A stretch of 36,331 nucleotides of DNA from an uncultured Raoultella sp. (GCA_900759445.1 CAAEVH010000041.1:1-36331); one strand, 5' to 3'. Shown: positions 7,517 through 19,638, numbered from the stretch's first letter. Made by a program: numbers and translations. Notes: generated by a model not told the origin, from the letters alone.

Positions 7517-9451
7517 TTATTTGTCGCCCAGTTGCTCTGACATGGTGTTACCCGGGTTCGGCGTACGCGGTTCATCGACCGGACGCGGCGCACTCGGGGT
7601 GCCATTGTTGCCAGAATTATTGGTGCCGTTCGGATCTTCCCATCCCGCAGGTGGGCGAACTTCGCGACGAGCCATCAGGTCATCAATCTGCGGTGCGTCA
7701 ATGGTCTCATATTTCATGAGCGCATCTTTCATCGAATGCAGGATGTCCATGTTGTCATTCAGAATCTGACGAGCACGGTTGTAGTTGCGTTCAACCAGCG
7801 ATTTCACTTCCTGGTCGATGATACGTGCTGTCTCATCGGACATATGTTTCGCTTTCGCGACGCTACGACCGAGGAACACTTCGCCCTCTTCCTCTGCATA
7901 CAGCAGCGGACCGAGTTTGTCAGAGAAGCCCCACTGCGTGACCATGTTACGCGCCAGGTTGGTCGCGACTTTAATGTCGTTCGACGCCCCGGTAGAAACA
8001 TGTTCTACGCCGTAGATAATCTCTTCCGCCAGACGACCGCCGTACAGGGTCGAAATCTGACTTTCCAGCTTCTGACGGCTGGCGCTGATAGCATCGCCTT
8101 CCGGCAGGAAGAAGGTCACACCCAACGCACGACCGCGCGGAATAATCGTCACTTTATGCACCGGATCGTGCTCCGGTACCAGGCGGCCGATAATCGCATG
8201 GCCCGCTTCGTGGTAAGCGGTGGATTCTTTCTGCGCTTCGGTCATCACCATGGAGCGACGTTCCGCACCCATCATGATTTTGTCTTTCGCTTTTTCGAAC
8301 TCAACCATCGATACCACGCGTTTGTTGCCACGGGCAGCAAACAGAGCGGCTTCGTTGACCAGGTTCGCCAGGTCAGCACCCGAGAAGCCCGGGGTACCGC
8401 GCGCAATGATTGCCGCGTCGATATCCGGCGACAGCGGTACGCGACGCATGTGAACTTTCAGAATCTGTTCACGACCGCGGACATCCGGCAGCCCCACGAC
8501 AACCTGACGGTCGAAACGGCCTGGACGCAGCAGCGCCGGGTCAAGTACGTCCGGACGGTTGGTCGCCGCGATAACGATAATGCCTTCGTTACCTTCGAAG
8601 CCATCCATCTCAACCAGCATCTGGTTAAGCGTCTGTTCACGTTCATCGTGACCACCGCCCAGACCAGCGCCACGCTGGCGACCGACGGCGTCGATTTCAT
8701 CGATGAAGATAATGCACGGTGCCGCTTTCTTGGCCTGTTCGAACATGTCACGCACGCGAGATGCGCCCACGCCAACGAACATTTCCACGAAGTCAGAACC
8801 GGAAATGGTGAAGAACGGTACTTTCGCTTCGCCGGCGATAGCTTTTGCCAGCAGCGTTTTACCGGTACCCGGAGGGCCGACCATCAGGACGCCTTTCGGG
8901 ATTTTACCGCCCAGCTTCTGGAAGCGGCTCGGTTCACGCAGGTATTCAACCAGTTCACCCACTTCCTCTTTCGCCTCGTCGCAACCGGCAACATCAGCAA
9001 AAGTGGTTTTGATCTGGTCTTCCGTCAGCATACGGGCTTTGCTTTTGCCGAAGGACATCGCGCCCTTTCCGCCGCCGCCCTGCATTTGACGCATGAAGAA
9101 GATCCAGACACCGATCAGCAAGAGCATCGGGAACCAGGAAATAAAGATGGAAGCCAGCAGGCTAGGTTCTTCCGGCGGTTCGCCAACCACTTTGACGTTT
9201 TTCGTCAACAGGTTATCGAGCAGCTTCGGATCGTTGACCGGAATGTAAGTCGTGTAACGGTTACTATCTTTCTTGGTAACGTTGATCTCACGTCCGTTGA
9301 TACGCGCTTCGCGAACCTGGTCCTGGTTGACCTCTTGCAGGAAGGTTGAATAATCCACCTTACGGCCATTAGACTCGCTGGGCCCAAAGCTCTGGAATAC
9401 TGACATCAGCACAACGGCAATGACCAGCCAGAGTATTAGGTTTTTCGCCAT
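7517..9451 (-). CDS. ftsH: ATP-dependent zinc metalloprotease FtsH
   Basis: FtsH is a hexameric inner-membrane AAA+ protease that degrades misfolded membrane proteins, sigma-32 and LpxC, and so sets LPS output. Two membrane helices (about 5-22 and 99-120) flank a periplasmic domain. Walker A GPPGTGKT (192-199), Walker B IIFIDE (247-252) and the zinc site HEAGH (414-418) are intact, followed by a polar tail. The 644 residues equal the E. coli form from ATG 9451. A TTG at 9460 would add three residues and has the better ribosome binding site (AAGAGG, eight bases before it), so the true start may be either. It follows rlmE in one operon. Confidence 0.98.
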   Translation of the reverse strand: MAKNLILWLVIAVVLMSVFQSFGPSESNGRKVDYSTFLQEVNQDQVREARINGREINVTKKDSNRYTTYIPVNDPKLLDNLLTKNVKVVGEPPEEPSLLASIFISWFPMLLLIGVWIFFMRQMQGGGGKGAMSFGKSKARMLTEDQIKTTFADVAGCDEAKEEVGELVEYLREPSRFQKLGGKIPKGVLMVGPPGTGKTLLAKAIAGEAKVPFFTISGSDFVEMFVGVGASRVRDMFEQAKKAAPCIIFIDEIDAVGRQRGAGLGGGHDEREQTLNQMLVEMDGFEGNEGIIVIAATNRPDVLDPALLRPGRFDRQVVVGLPDVRGREQILKVHMRRVPLSPDIDAAIIARGTPGFSGADLANLVNEAALFAARGNKRVVSMVEFEKAKDKIMMGAERRSMVMTEAQKESTAYHEAGHAIIGRLVPEHDPVHKVTIIPRGRALGVTFFLPEGDAISASRQKLESQISTLYGGRLAEEIIYGVEHVSTGASNDIKVATNLARNMVTQWGFSDKLGPLLYAEEEGEVFLGRSVAKAKHMSDETARIIDQEVKSLVERNYNRARQILNDNMDILHSMKDALMKYETIDAPQIDDLMARREVRPPAGWEDPNGTNNSGNNGTPSAPRPVDEPRTPNPGNTMSEQLGDK

Positions 9452-9522
9452 GTCACTCAAGGGATTAACCTCTTATTACAACTGTGTTAAAAACAGCGTC
9501 AGGATACTCTATATCCAGCGTC

Positions 9523-9542
9523 TTTCAAACTTTCGTTTGAAA
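9523..9542 (-). other. GNRA-capped hairpin between rlmE and ftsH
   Basis: Perfect 8-base arms TTTCAAAC/GTTTGAAA surround four bases that read GAAA on the minus strand, the very stable GNRA tetraloop. It starts eight bases after the rlmE stop. No T-run follows, so it is more likely an RNA-stability or processing element of the rlmE-ftsH transcript than a terminator. Confidence 0.6.
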
Positions 9543-9550
9543 TCTACCGG

Positions 9551-10180
9551 TTATGGTTTACGCCCGGTCGCTACAATGTACACTTCACGCGAACGTGCGC
9601 GAGAAGAGTCCGGCTTACGAACTTTGACCTTCGTAAACAGGGAGCGAATTTCTCTTAGATACTCATCGAAGCCTTCGCCCTGGAACACCTTCACTACAAA
9701 ACTACCACCCGGCGCTAATACATCACGAGCCATTCCAAGCGCCAGCTCCACCAAATACATGGCCCGGGGAATATCCACCGCCGGTGTTCCACACATGTTT
9801 GGTGCCATATCGGACATGACAACCTGCACTTTACTGTCACCTACGCGTTCAAGTAACGCTTTCAGAACTAATTCATCACGAAAGTCGCCCTGAAGGAAGT
9901 CCACACCAACGATTGGATCCATAGGTAAAAGATCGCAAGCGATGATGCGGCCGCTGTTTCCGATCTGCGTAACCGCATATTGCGACCAGCCACCGGGTGC
10001 AGCGCCGAGGTCAACAATGGTCATCCCCGGTTTAAAAATCTTGTCACTTTGCTGTATTTCATCAAGTTTAAACCAGGCACGGGAACGTAACCCCTTTTTC
10101 TGTGCCTGTTGAACATATTTATCGCTAAAGTGTTCCTGAAGCCAGCGGCTTGAGCTGGCAGAACGCTTTTTACCTGTCAT
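9551..10180 (-). CDS. rlmE: 23S rRNA 2'-O-methyltransferase RlmE
   Basis: RlmE (RrmJ/FtsJ) methylates U2552 of 23S rRNA in the A loop and is a heat-shock protein in E. coli. The 209 residues contain the S-adenosylmethionine motif [11 protein letters not shown] (57-67), and the catalytic and structural residues Lys38, Asp83, Asp124 and Lys164 are all in place. The length equals E. coli RlmE. It is the first gene of the operon with ftsH and diverges from yhbY, with 124 bp between them. I could not place a sigma-32 promoter with confidence in that gap. Confidence 0.98.
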   Translation of the reverse strand: MTGKKRSASSSRWLQEHFSDKYVQQAQKKGLRSRAWFKLDEIQQSDKIFKPGMTIVDLGAAPGGWSQYAVTQIGNSGRIIACDLLPMDPIVGVDFLQGDFRDELVLKALLERVGDSKVQVVMSDMAPNMCGTPAVDIPRAMYLVELALGMARDVLAPGGSFVVKVFQGEGFDEYLREIRSLFTKVKVRKPDSSRARSREVYIVATGRKP

Positions 10181-10304
10181 TTAACATTCCCGTTTCGGGT
10201 TCATCATACTTTGCGACGTAAAAATCGACACGGTAGTTTGGCGATATATGGGAGATGGCGGTAGAATGAACCGTTTTCAATCCCAACGTAAGCAAAAAAA
10301 TACG

Positions 10305-10598
10305 ATGAATCTGAGTACTAAACAAAAACAGCACCTGAAAGGTCTGGCACATCCGCTCAAGCCGGTAGTTATGCTTGGCAACAATGGTTTGACCGAAGGG
10401 GTACTGGCCGAGATCGAACAAGCGTTAGAGCACCATGAGCTCATCAAGGTGAAAATCGCATCGGAAGACCGCGAAACTAAAACCTTGATCGTGGAAGCTA
10501 TCGTGCGCGAAACCGGCGCCTGTAACGTACAGGTCATCGGTAAAACGCTGGTCCTGTATCGCCCAACTAAAGAGCGTAAAATCTCGCTGCCACGCTAA
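10305..10598 (+). CDS. yhbY: RNA-binding protein YhbY (CRM domain)
   Basis: A 97-residue single CRS1-YhbY domain protein. In E. coli it associates with pre-50S ribosomal particles, so a role in large-subunit assembly is likely. The family GxxG loop appears in VVMLGNNGLTEGVL (about 21-34), and the basic C-terminus (RPTKERKISLPR) is kept. ATG 10305 matches the family start; the frame extends upstream to 10248 but without support. It diverges from rlmE, another 50S maturation gene, and converges on greA with a shared terminator between. Confidence 0.96.
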   Translation: MNLSTKQKQHLKGLAHPLKPVVMLGNNGLTEGVLAEIEQALEHHELIKVKIASEDRETKTLIVEAIVRETGACNVQVIGKTLVLYRPTKERKISLPR

Positions 10599-10684
10599 GA
10601 ATATCCTGAATCTCGACACAACTTTGTGTAAAACGAGGGATTTCTACGGGTAGACGAGCAAAATGCCATGCTCCGGACGTTGAT

Positions 10685-10708
10685 AAAAGGCCGCTATGCG
10701 GCCTTTTT
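10685..10708. terminator. Bidirectional terminator between yhbY and greA
   Basis: A 6-bp stem GGCCGC/GCGGCC (10689-10694 with 10698-10703) with a TAT loop has four A on the left and five T on the right, so it serves yhbY on the plus strand and greA on the minus strand. Confidence 0.9.
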
Positions 10709-10750
10709 CCTTTCTTTACAATCCATCAACATGGTAGCGGGAAATACGGA

Positions 10751-11227
10751 TTAAAGGTACTCGACCTTGATAATTTCGTATTCTACTTCGCCGCCCGGTG
10801 TGCGGATTGTCACTACATCGTCCTGTTCTTTACCGATCAAACCACGGGCAATCGGTGAATTCACAGAGATCAGATTTTGCTTAAAATCAGCTTCATCATC
10901 ACCCACGATGCGGTAAGTCTGTTCTTCATCGGTATCGAGGTTCAGGACCTTTACGGTTGCACCAAAAATCACCCGCCCGTTGTTCGGCATTTTGGTGATA
11001 TCGATAACCTGTGCATTGGACAGCTTAGCTTCAATATCCTTAATGCGGCCTTCGCAGAAACCTTGCTGCTCGCGGGCTGCGTGGTACTCAGCGTTCTCTT
11101 TCAGATCGCCATGTTCGCGCGCATCGGCAATAGCAGCGATGATTTCAGGACGACGAACGGACTTCAGAAAATCCAGTTCTTCGCGAAGTTTTTCAGCACC
11201 ACGTAAGGTCATCGGAATAGCTTGCAT
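10751..11227 (-). CDS. greA: Transcription elongation factor GreA
   Basis: GreA rescues backtracked RNA polymerase by stimulating cleavage of the nascent RNA through the secondary channel. The 158 residues hold an N-terminal coiled coil with the acidic tip residues Asp41 and Glu44 in GDLKENAEY, and a C-terminal FKBP-like domain (about 80-158) containing the signature [12 protein letters not shown]. The length equals E. coli GreA. It diverges from dacB. Its long leader contains an early terminator-like hairpin, described separately, which suggests attenuation. Confidence 0.98.
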   Translation of the reverse strand: MQAIPMTLRGAEKLREELDFLKSVRRPEIIAAIADAREHGDLKENAEYHAAREQQGFCEGRIKDIEAKLSNAQVIDITKMPNNGRVIFGATVKVLNLDTDEEQTYRIVGDDEADFKQNLISVNSPIARGLIGKEQDDVVTIRTPGGEVEYEIIKVEYL

Positions 11228-11307
11228 TTGTTATACCTCTTTATCATTCCTTCATAGAACGGACGCCGCCGTTCCGCCACCAGTCAGGCATTGAGCAGGA
11301 CAGGAGC

Positions 11308-11362
11308 AAAAAGAAAACCGACCCGGAAAACATTCCCCAGGTCAGCAGCAATTTTCAATTTG
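11308..11362 (-). ncRNA. graL: GraL-like short RNA in the greA leader
   Basis: On the minus strand a TAAAAT -10 box (11369-11374) would start transcription near 11362. About 20 nt later a 7-bp stem GACCTGG/CCGGGTC (337-343 with 320-326 in the 11 kb range) is followed by GGTTTTCTTTTT. This is the layout known from E. coli, where most greA P1 transcripts stop early as the ~40-50 nt GraL RNAs. The homology call rests on position and structure, not on sequence comparison. Confidence 0.55.
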
Positions 11363-11462
11363 ATACGTATTTTACCCTGAAGTTCACTATGGGTCATCGT
11401 TTACTTTACAGGGTGTTGCACCGTAGTATGACGACCTGGTTTCAGGTTGTTAGCGCGAGATT

Positions 11463-12896
11463 ATGCGATTTCCCAGATTTATCATCGGATTGACCGCCGG
11501 TATAGCGTTTAGTGCTCAGGCGGCGAACATTGACGAATATATCACCCAGCTGCCTGCGGGTGCTAACCTCGCCTTCATGGCGCAGAAGGTTGGCTCCCCG
11601 ACGCCGGAGATAGATTTCCACAGCCAGCAGATGGCACTCCCCGCCAGTACCCAGAAGGTGATCACTGCGCTGGCCGCTCTGCTGCAGCTCGGGCCGAACT
11701 TTCGTTTTACCACCACGCTGGAAACCAAAGGCAGCCTTGATGGCGGCGTGCTAAAAGGCGACCTGATTGCCCGTTTTGGCGGTGATCCCACGCTGAAACG
11801 TCAGGATATTCGCAATATGGTGGCGACGCTAAAAAAAGCGGGCGTCCAGCGGATCGAGGGGAACGTCTTGATTGATACCTCGGTCTTCGCCAGCCACGAC
11901 AAAGCGCCGGGCTGGCCGTGGAACGACATGACCCAATGCTTTAGCGCCCCGCCTGCGGCCGCTATCGTCGATCGTAACTGTTTTTCTGTCTCACTTTATA
12001 GCGCGCAAAAACCTGGCGATCTGGCCTTTATTCGCGTCGCGTCGTACTACCCGGTGACGATGTTTAGCCAGGTGAGAACGCTGGCCCGCGGCTCCGCGGA
12101 GGCCCAGTACTGCGAACTCGACGTGGTGACCGGCGACCTGAACCGCTATACCCTGACAGGTTGCCTGCCACAGCGTAGTGAGCCCTTACCGCTGGCTTTC
12201 GCCATTCAGGATGGCGCAAGCTATGCTGGCGTGATCCTGAAGTCCGAACTGACCCAGGCAGGGATTACCTATAGCGGTACGCTGCTGCGCCAGACTCTGG
12301 CGAACGATCCGGGAACCGTGCTGGCTACGACGCAATCAGCTCCGCTGCACGACCTCCTGCGGATCATGTTAAAAAAATCAGACAACATGATCGCGGACAC
12401 CGTCTTTCGCACCATTGGTCACGCTCGTCTCGGGGTACCAGGTACCTGGCGTGCCGGTTCGGATGCGGTGCGCCAGATCCTGCGTCAACAGGCCGGCATT
12501 GATCTCGGTAATACGATTATTGCCGACGGTTCCGGTCTGTCGCGGCATAACCTGATTGCTCCGGCAACCATGATGCAGGTGCTGCAATATATCGCCCAGC
12601 ACGATAATGAACTCAACTTCATCTCCATGCTGCCGCTGGCTGGCCACGATGGCTCGCTGCAGTATCGTGCAGGCCTGAATCAGGCAGGGGTCGATGGTAA
12701 AGTGTCGGCCAAAACGGGTTCTCTGCAGGGCGTTTACAACCTCGCAGGTTTCATCACCGCCGCCAGCGGGCAAAAAATCGCCTTCGTACAATACTTATCA
12801 GGCTATGCGGTACCGCCTGCGGATCAGCGCAACCGCCGGATCCCGCTGGTACGCTTCGAGAGTCGATTGTATAAGGATTTGTACCAGAACAACTAA
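11463..12896 (+). CDS. dacB: Serine-type D-Ala-D-Ala carboxypeptidase/endopeptidase DacB (PBP4)
   Basis: PBP4 trims pentapeptides and cleaves 4,3 cross-links in periplasmic peptidoglycan. A signal peptide (1-20, cut after AQA) leads a 477-residue precursor equal in length to E. coli DacB. The three active-site motifs are present: STQK with Ser62 and Lys65, SDN at 306-308 and KTG at 417-419. The long insert between the first and second motifs (about 80-300) is typical of class C low-molecular-mass PBPs. The gene is monocistronic, divergent from greA and followed by a strong terminator. Confidence 0.98.
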   Translation: MRFPRFIIGLTAGIAFSAQAANIDEYITQLPAGANLAFMAQKVGSPTPEIDFHSQQMALPASTQKVITALAALLQLGPNFRFTTTLETKGSLDGGVLKGDLIARFGGDPTLKRQDIRNMVATLKKAGVQRIEGNVLIDTSVFASHDKAPGWPWNDMTQCFSAPPAAAIVDRNCFSVSLYSAQKPGDLAFIRVASYYPVTMFSQVRTLARGSAEAQYCELDVVTGDLNRYTLTGCLPQRSEPLPLAFAIQDGASYAGVILKSELTQAGITYSGTLLRQTLANDPGTVLATTQSAPLHDLLRIMLKKSDNMIADTVFRTIGHARLGVPGTWRAGSDAVRQILRQQAGIDLGNTIIADGSGLSRHNLIAPATMMQVLQYIAQHDNELNFISMLPLAGHDGSLQYRAGLNQAGVDGKVSAKTGSLQGVYNLAGFITAASGQKIAFVQYLSGYAVPPADQRNRRIPLVRFESRLYKDLYQNN

Positions 12897-12900
12897 TACA

Positions 12901-12928
12901 AAGGGCCGCATCAAATGCGGCCCTTTTT
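12901..12928 (+). terminator. Terminator of dacB
   Basis: A 10-bp stem (12902-12911 with 12915-12924) with a three-base loop ends in five T starting at 12924. Confidence 0.92.
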
Positions 12929-12978
12929 AGTGCGTTCTGCACCGCTTTCCGGCATATCCGGGCAGCAGTCCTGCCGTC

Positions 12979-13005
12979 GCCCCGAACGGCAATGTACCGG
13001 GGCGC
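12979..13005 (-). other. Hairpin after obgE
   Basis: Seven-base arms CGCCCCG/CGGGGCG enclose 13 bases, just after the obgE stop. No T-run follows on either strand. Two small dyads (CCGG repeats near 12950 and GGCAG/CTGCC at 12962-12976) lie beside it, giving a REP-like cluster of GC hairpins, although no REP consensus is recognised. Confidence 0.45.
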
Positions 13006-13014
13006 TCCAGCAAC

Positions 13015-14208
<1,194 letters not shown>

Positions 14209-15174
14209 TCATTCGCCTGAGCGGGGCAGCGGTACAACCGCTTCACGCTTACGTAAGCCACCCCAAAGACGGTGGCCTATGGCGGAATACATCGCGCCCG
14301 CAACCACGACAAACGCACCGAGATAACCTAACAGGTTTAACATCGGTCTGGCGAAAACATCGGGCCAGGCCAGTGATAATAAATCTGAAAAAAGCAGCGT
14401 AAACAATGGCGTTAAGGTAATCAACGCGCTCACCTGAGCTGCCTGCCAGCGCGCCATGGCTTCCGCCAGCGCACCGTAGCCTACCAGGGTATTTAACCCG
14501 CAGAAAATCAGGCACGCCAGTTGCCAGTTGCTTAACGCCAGAACTTGTGAGAGCGTCGCCAACGGCAGCAACGCTATCGTACATAAAGTGTACAGCAAAA
14601 AGAGGATTTGCTGTGACGCCAGGCGGCGTAATAACACCTTTTGCGCGACGCCGTAGCTGACCCAAACCGCAGCCGCTGCAACGCCAAAAATTACCCCCCA
14701 CGTGTAATCCGTCAGGCGGGTAAAAATCTCAATCAGGCTGGTGTTAAAGAACATCACCAGCCCGCAAATCAACATCAGTGCTCCCACGACCTGGGTACCA
14801 CGCATTTTCTCCTTAAGGATCAATACGCTGGCCACCATCATACCGACCGGAGATAGCTGTCCGATCACCTGAGAAGCCGTGGGACTAAGATATTGCAGGG
14901 AAGAGCTGAACAGAATGAAGTTACCAAACAGGCCGCCCGTCGCAATGGCCAGTAGAACCAGCCAGCGCGGTTTGCGAAAGAGGCGCAGCGGCGGCAGTTT
15001 ACCTCTGATAGCGAGGATTGTGCCAAGGCCGATACTTGCCATCAAAAAGCGATAAAACACCACCGTCGGCGGCGCCATCACTTCAAGAACCTGCTTCATG
15101 GCAATGGGCAACGCTCCCCAGCACATCGCGGTGGTGAGGGCCAAAAGAATGCCAATGCCGGCCTGCTGCTTCAT
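14209..15174 (-). CDS. yhbE: EamA-family drug/metabolite transporter YhbE
   Basis: An inner-membrane protein of 321 residues with ten predicted hydrophobic helices arranged as two EamA repeats (about 5-135 and 150-285), the DMT superfamily pattern. The motif SPTASQVIGQLSPVGMM in the first repeat and the corresponding ALAEAMARWQAAQVSALITLTP-like segment in the second support the call. The substrate is unknown. It sits between rpmA and obgE, preceded by an intrinsic terminator, so its expression is probably reduced relative to the ribosomal genes. Confidence 0.95.
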   Translation of the reverse strand: MKQQAGIGILLALTTAMCWGALPIAMKQVLEVMAPPTVVFYRFLMASIGLGTILAIRGKLPPLRLFRKPRWLVLLAIATGGLFGNFILFSSSLQYLSPTASQVIGQLSPVGMMVASVLILKEKMRGTQVVGALMLICGLVMFFNTSLIEIFTRLTDYTWGVIFGVAAAAVWVSYGVAQKVLLRRLASQQILFLLYTLCTIALLPLATLSQVLALSNWQLACLIFCGLNTLVGYGALAEAMARWQAAQVSALITLTPLFTLLFSDLLSLAWPDVFARPMLNLLGYLGAFVVVAGAMYSAIGHRLWGGLRKREAVVPLPRSGE

Positions 15175-15214
15175 ACCCGTTTTCCCTGCAGAAAAATATC
15201 CGGGATTCTAATGT

Positions 15215-15244
15215 AAAAAGCCCCGCAACACGTTGCGGGGCTTT
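15215..15244 (-). terminator. Intra-operon terminator after rpmA
   Basis: Twelve-base arms AAAGCCCCGCAA/TTGCGGGGCTTT (15217-15228 with 15233-15244) with a four-base loop lead, on the minus strand, into TTTTT. It lies between rpmA and yhbE and would cut transcription of yhbE-obgE to a fraction of rplU-rpmA. Confidence 0.9.
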
Positions 15245-15269
15245 AATCCGTTACCGGACCACGAAAAAC

Positions 15270-15527
<258 letters not shown>

Positions 15528-15546
15528 TTAAATCTCTCCTCAGGTC

Positions 15547-15903
<357 letters not shown>

Positions 15904-15929
15904 CTATAAATATTCACAATAGGGCGCGA

Positions 15930-15958
15930 ATATTACGCAAAACGCGAGCCTTTGACAA
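15930..15958 (-). promoter_or_regulatory. Promoter of the rplU operon
   Basis: On the minus strand TTGTCA (15953-15958) and TAATAT (15930-15935) are 17 bp apart, followed by the discriminator TCGCGCCC. GC-rich discriminators are typical of ppGpp/DksA-inhibited ribosomal promoters; the regulation is inferred. Confidence 0.8.
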
Positions 15959-16118
15959 GAGCGATTAGCGATCAACGCAGAAAAAAAACACAACTTTCAC
16001 GCTAACGTTTATCTATGGCAATTTTTCAGTACAATCATAGCTTCGTTTAATTCTATCTTAATCCTTCTGTGAACCCACCTGGATTCGCGGTAACAGGACA
16101 TGTGGCCCGGCTTTTGCG

Positions 16119-17090
16119 ATGAATTTAGAAAAAATCAATGAGTTAACCGCGCAGGATATGGCGGGTGTCAATGCGACAATCCTTGAGCAACTTGACTCAG
16201 ATGTTCAGCTTATCAATCAATTAGGCTATTACATCGTTAGCGGAGGCGGTAAACGTATTCGTCCGATGATTGCGGTTCTTGCCGCCCGGGCAGTGGGTTA
16301 CCAGGGCGACGCGCATGTCACTATTGCCGCACTGATCGAATTTATTCATACCGCCACCTTGTTGCATGATGATGTCGTTGATGAATCCGATATGCGCCGC
16401 GGCAAGGCGACGGCAAACGCCGCTTTTGGCAACGCAGCCAGCGTGCTGGTTGGTGATTTTATCTATACCCGCTCTTTCCAGATGATGACCAGCCTCGGCT
16501 CGTTAAAAGTGCTGGAAGTGATGTCTAAAGCCGTTAACGTCATTGCCGAAGGCGAAGTGCTGCAGTTGATGAACGTCAACGACCCGGACATCACTGAAGA
16601 AAACTATATGCGGGTAATTTACAGCAAAACAGCCCGTCTGTTTGAAGCCGCCGCACAGTGTTCCGGCATCCTGGCCGGTTGTACCGCAGAACAGGAGCAA
16701 GCGCTTCAGGACTATGGTCGTTATCTCGGCACGGCATTCCAGCTGATCGACGATTTACTGGACTACAGCTCTGATGGTGAGCGTCTCGGCAAAAACGTGG
16801 GTGATGACCTGAACGAAGGCAAACCGACGTTACCGTTATTGCATGCCATGCGTCATGGCACTCCAGAGCAGTCAGCGATGATTCGCGGAGCGATTGAGCA
16901 AGGCAACGGGCGTCACCTTCTCGACGCGGTTCTCGAGACGATGGCGACCTGCGGCTCACTGGAGTGGACCCGTAAACGCGCGGAAGAGGAAGCGGACAAA
17001 GCCATTGCGGTGCTTCAGGTCTTACCGGATTCCCCATGGCGTGAAGCGCTTATCGGTCTTGCCCATATTGCGGTACAACGCGACCACTGA
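16119..17090 (+). CDS. ispB: Octaprenyl diphosphate synthase IspB
   Basis: IspB extends farnesyl diphosphate with isopentenyl units to C40, the side chain of ubiquinone and menaquinone. The 323 residues equal E. coli IspB. The two aspartate-rich motifs are present: DDVVDESDMRRG from Asp84 and LIDDLLDYSSD from Asp211. Small residues before the first motif (TATLLH) fit a long-chain product. It diverges from rplU and has a TACAAT box at 16030-16035 as a possible -10. A perfect 12-bp hairpin without a T-run follows the stop codon. Confidence 0.97.
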   Translation: MNLEKINELTAQDMAGVNATILEQLDSDVQLINQLGYYIVSGGGKRIRPMIAVLAARAVGYQGDAHVTIAALIEFIHTATLLHDDVVDESDMRRGKATANAAFGNAASVLVGDFIYTRSFQMMTSLGSLKVLEVMSKAVNVIAEGEVLQLMNVNDPDITEENYMRVIYSKTARLFEAAAQCSGILAGCTAEQEQALQDYGRYLGTAFQLIDDLLDYSSDGERLGKNVGDDLNEGKPTLPLLHAMRHGTPEQSAMIRGAIEQGNGRHLLDAVLETMATCGSLEWTRKRAEEEADKAIAVLQVLPDSPWREALIGLAHIAVQRDH

Positions 17091-17100
17091 TTCCCCCTCC

Positions 17101-17128
17101 CCTGTTCCCGCGACGGCGCGGGAACAGG
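17101..17128 (+). other. Perfect hairpin after ispB
   Basis: Twelve-base arms CCTGTTCCCGCG/CGCGGGAACAGG pair without a mismatch around ACGG. It begins 11 bases after the ispB stop. The following sequence is not T-rich, so it is either a weak terminator or a 3'-end stabiliser. Confidence 0.7.
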
Positions 17129-17290
17129 CCATAAAGTTCCAGTAAAATTCATTCCTCGCCTTATTTCCTGGTATATTCCGAATATCAAGACACCTTACAA
17201 GAACTTGTTAGAACTTAATTAAACCTGGGAGTATAGTCATTCCGTTGCTCATATATCAGGCAAGCGGGATCATCACCACCAGGAGAATTT

Positions 17291-17563
17291 ATGGAAAAGT
17301 TCATCGACTGGCATCCGGCAGATATCATTGCTGGATTGCGCAAAAAAGGGACTTCGCTGGCAGCGGAGTCGCGGCGTAACGGCTTGAGTTCTTCAACGCT
17401 GGCGAATGCATTGACCCGGCCATGGCCAAAAGGCGAGCTGATTATTGCTCATGCGCTGGATACGAAGCCGTGGATTATCTGGCCCTCACGCTATCATGAC
17501 CCGGTAACGCATCAGTTTATCGACAGAACGCAAATGATACGCCAGAAGAAAGAGAGCGAATGA
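17291..17563 (+). CDS. sfsB: Ner-like DNA-binding protein SfsB (Nlp)
   Basis: A 90-residue protein with the helix-turn-helix of Mu Ner-type regulators: AAESRRNGLSSSTLANAL at about 24-41. E. coli SfsB (92 residues, very similar N-terminal two thirds) was found as a positive factor for maltose genes in cya/crp strains; its natural role is poorly known. ATG 17291 follows AGGAG at 17281-17285. A TATAGT box at 17232-17237 is a likely -10. Domesticated phage repressor ancestry is probable. It converges on murA. Confidence 0.93.
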   Translation: MEKFIDWHPADIIAGLRKKGTSLAAESRRNGLSSSTLANALTRPWPKGELIIAHALDTKPWIIWPSRYHDPVTHQFIDRTQMIRQKKESE

Positions 17564-17593
17564 AAGCGGTTCGCTGAGTGCAACAGGACGGAA

Positions 17594-17632
17594 TAAAAAA
17601 CAGCCCCCGGACACACGTCAAGGGGCTGTTAT
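17594..17632 (-). terminator. Terminator of murA
   Basis: Nine-base arms AACAGCCCC/GGGGCTGTT (17599-17607 with 17622-17630) enclose 14 bases and lead into a run of six T on the minus strand. The plus strand lacks an equivalent T-run, so it mainly serves murA. Confidence 0.88.
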
Positions 17633-17642
17633 CACTACAGAG

Positions 17643-18917
<1,275 letters not shown>

Positions 18918-18956
18918 TTAAGAATTCACATACGCTGCGGGGAACATCCCTGCAGC

Positions 18957-19211
18957 TTAAAAGCCGTTGAGTTTGCGGTCCCGGGCCCATTCTTGCGGGG
19001 TAAATGCTTTGATCGACAGAGCATGAATGCGGTTGTCGGCAATGTATTCCATCAGCGGAGCGTAGACTGCCTGCTGTTTTTTTACCCGGCTCATGCCGTC
19101 AAACATCTCACCCACAGCAATAACCTGAAAGTGACTGCCATCGCCAGAGACGTGGACTTCCTGAAGGGAGAGTGCGTTCATCAGCACGGTCTGAATTTCA
19201 TGATTTTCCAT
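18957..19211 (-). CDS. ibaG: BolA-family protein IbaG
   Basis: An 84-residue BolA/IbaG domain protein. In E. coli IbaG is acid-responsive and binds [2Fe-2S] clusters with monothiol glutaredoxin Grx4. The BolA core [32 protein letters not shown] (shown in parts: [20 protein letters not shown]) and the C-terminal AFTPQEW are intact. ATG 19211 gives the family length; an in-frame ATG at 19250 would add 13 residues, and neither has a convincing ribosome binding site. It sits between the mla operon terminator and murA. Confidence 0.94.
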   Translation of the reverse strand: MENHEIQTVLMNALSLQEVHVSGDGSHFQVIAVGEMFDGMSRVKKQQAVYAPLMEYIADNRIHALSIKAFTPQEWARDRKLNGF

Positions 19212-19282
19212 GGGTTCAAATTTTATCTGGTAGTGAAAATAGCCCAACATCTTAGAGGAAAGTGGCGCGGTCTTAAATAAGC

Positions 19283-19315
19283 AAAAAGCCCCATCGAAGA
19301 TATTGATGGGGCTTT
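19283..19315 (-). terminator. Terminator of the mla operon
   Basis: Eleven-base arms AAAGCCCCATC/GATGGGGCTTT (19285-19295 with 19305-19315) lead into TTTTT on the minus strand, 33 bases after the mlaB stop. Confidence 0.9.
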
Positions 19316-19347
19316 CAGGATAACCTCAGCAGTAACGCACTGAAAAA

Positions 19348-19638
19348 CTATGGGATCATATCGGCGGGAAGGTTGTAAAGACTGACTAAAGTTTGCAGGT
19401 TGTCGCTCTTGCCAATCAGTTTCGCTTCCCGGCCCTGGTGGCGAATTAACGCCACAAAGTGCATCAGCAGCGCCAGGCCGGCGGTATCCACCCGGGTCAG
19501 CGCGCTCAGGTCGATAGTCGATACGCCATCGGTCGCTTGTGCACGGGCTTCCCAGAGCGGGACCAGCAGATCCTGGTCCAGCTCCCCGTGCAGCGCCAGT
19601 CGCTCGCCGTCGCGAGTCCAGCTCAGCTGCCCGGTCAT
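19348..19638 (-). CDS. mlaB: STAS-domain protein MlaB
   Basis: MlaB is the small cytoplasmic subunit of the MlaFEDB complex and binds the MlaF ATPase, stabilising it. The 96 residues form one STAS domain; Thr52 in RVDTAGLALL matches the conserved threonine shown to matter in E. coli MlaB. The sequence is the most divergent of the operon relative to E. coli. Its ATG overlaps the mlaC stop by one base (TAATG), so translation is coupled. It is the last gene before the operon terminator. Confidence 0.95.
   Translation of the reverse strand: MTGQLSWTRDGERLALHGELDQDLLVPLWEARAQATDGVSTIDLSALTRVDTAGLALLMHFVALIRHQGREAKLIGKSDNLQTLVSLYNLPADMIP

Noticed and set aside
7736..9349. A 537-codon open frame on the plus strand
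   Set aside because: It is opposite ftsH, whose product is unmistakable; the His/Arg/Gln-rich translation is the usual shadow of a codon-biased gene.
10241..10280. A sigma-32 promoter for rlmE (TTGAAA and CCCATA on the minus strand)
   Set aside because: The two elements are 22 bp apart, too far for a normal heat-shock promoter.
12940..13010. GC-rich dyads after dacB/obgE as REP/BIME repeats
   Set aside because: No REP consensus is recognised and no second copy occurs in the window.
17101..17128. The perfect hairpin after ispB as an intrinsic terminator
   Set aside because: No T-run follows on the plus strand, so I list it only as a hairpin.
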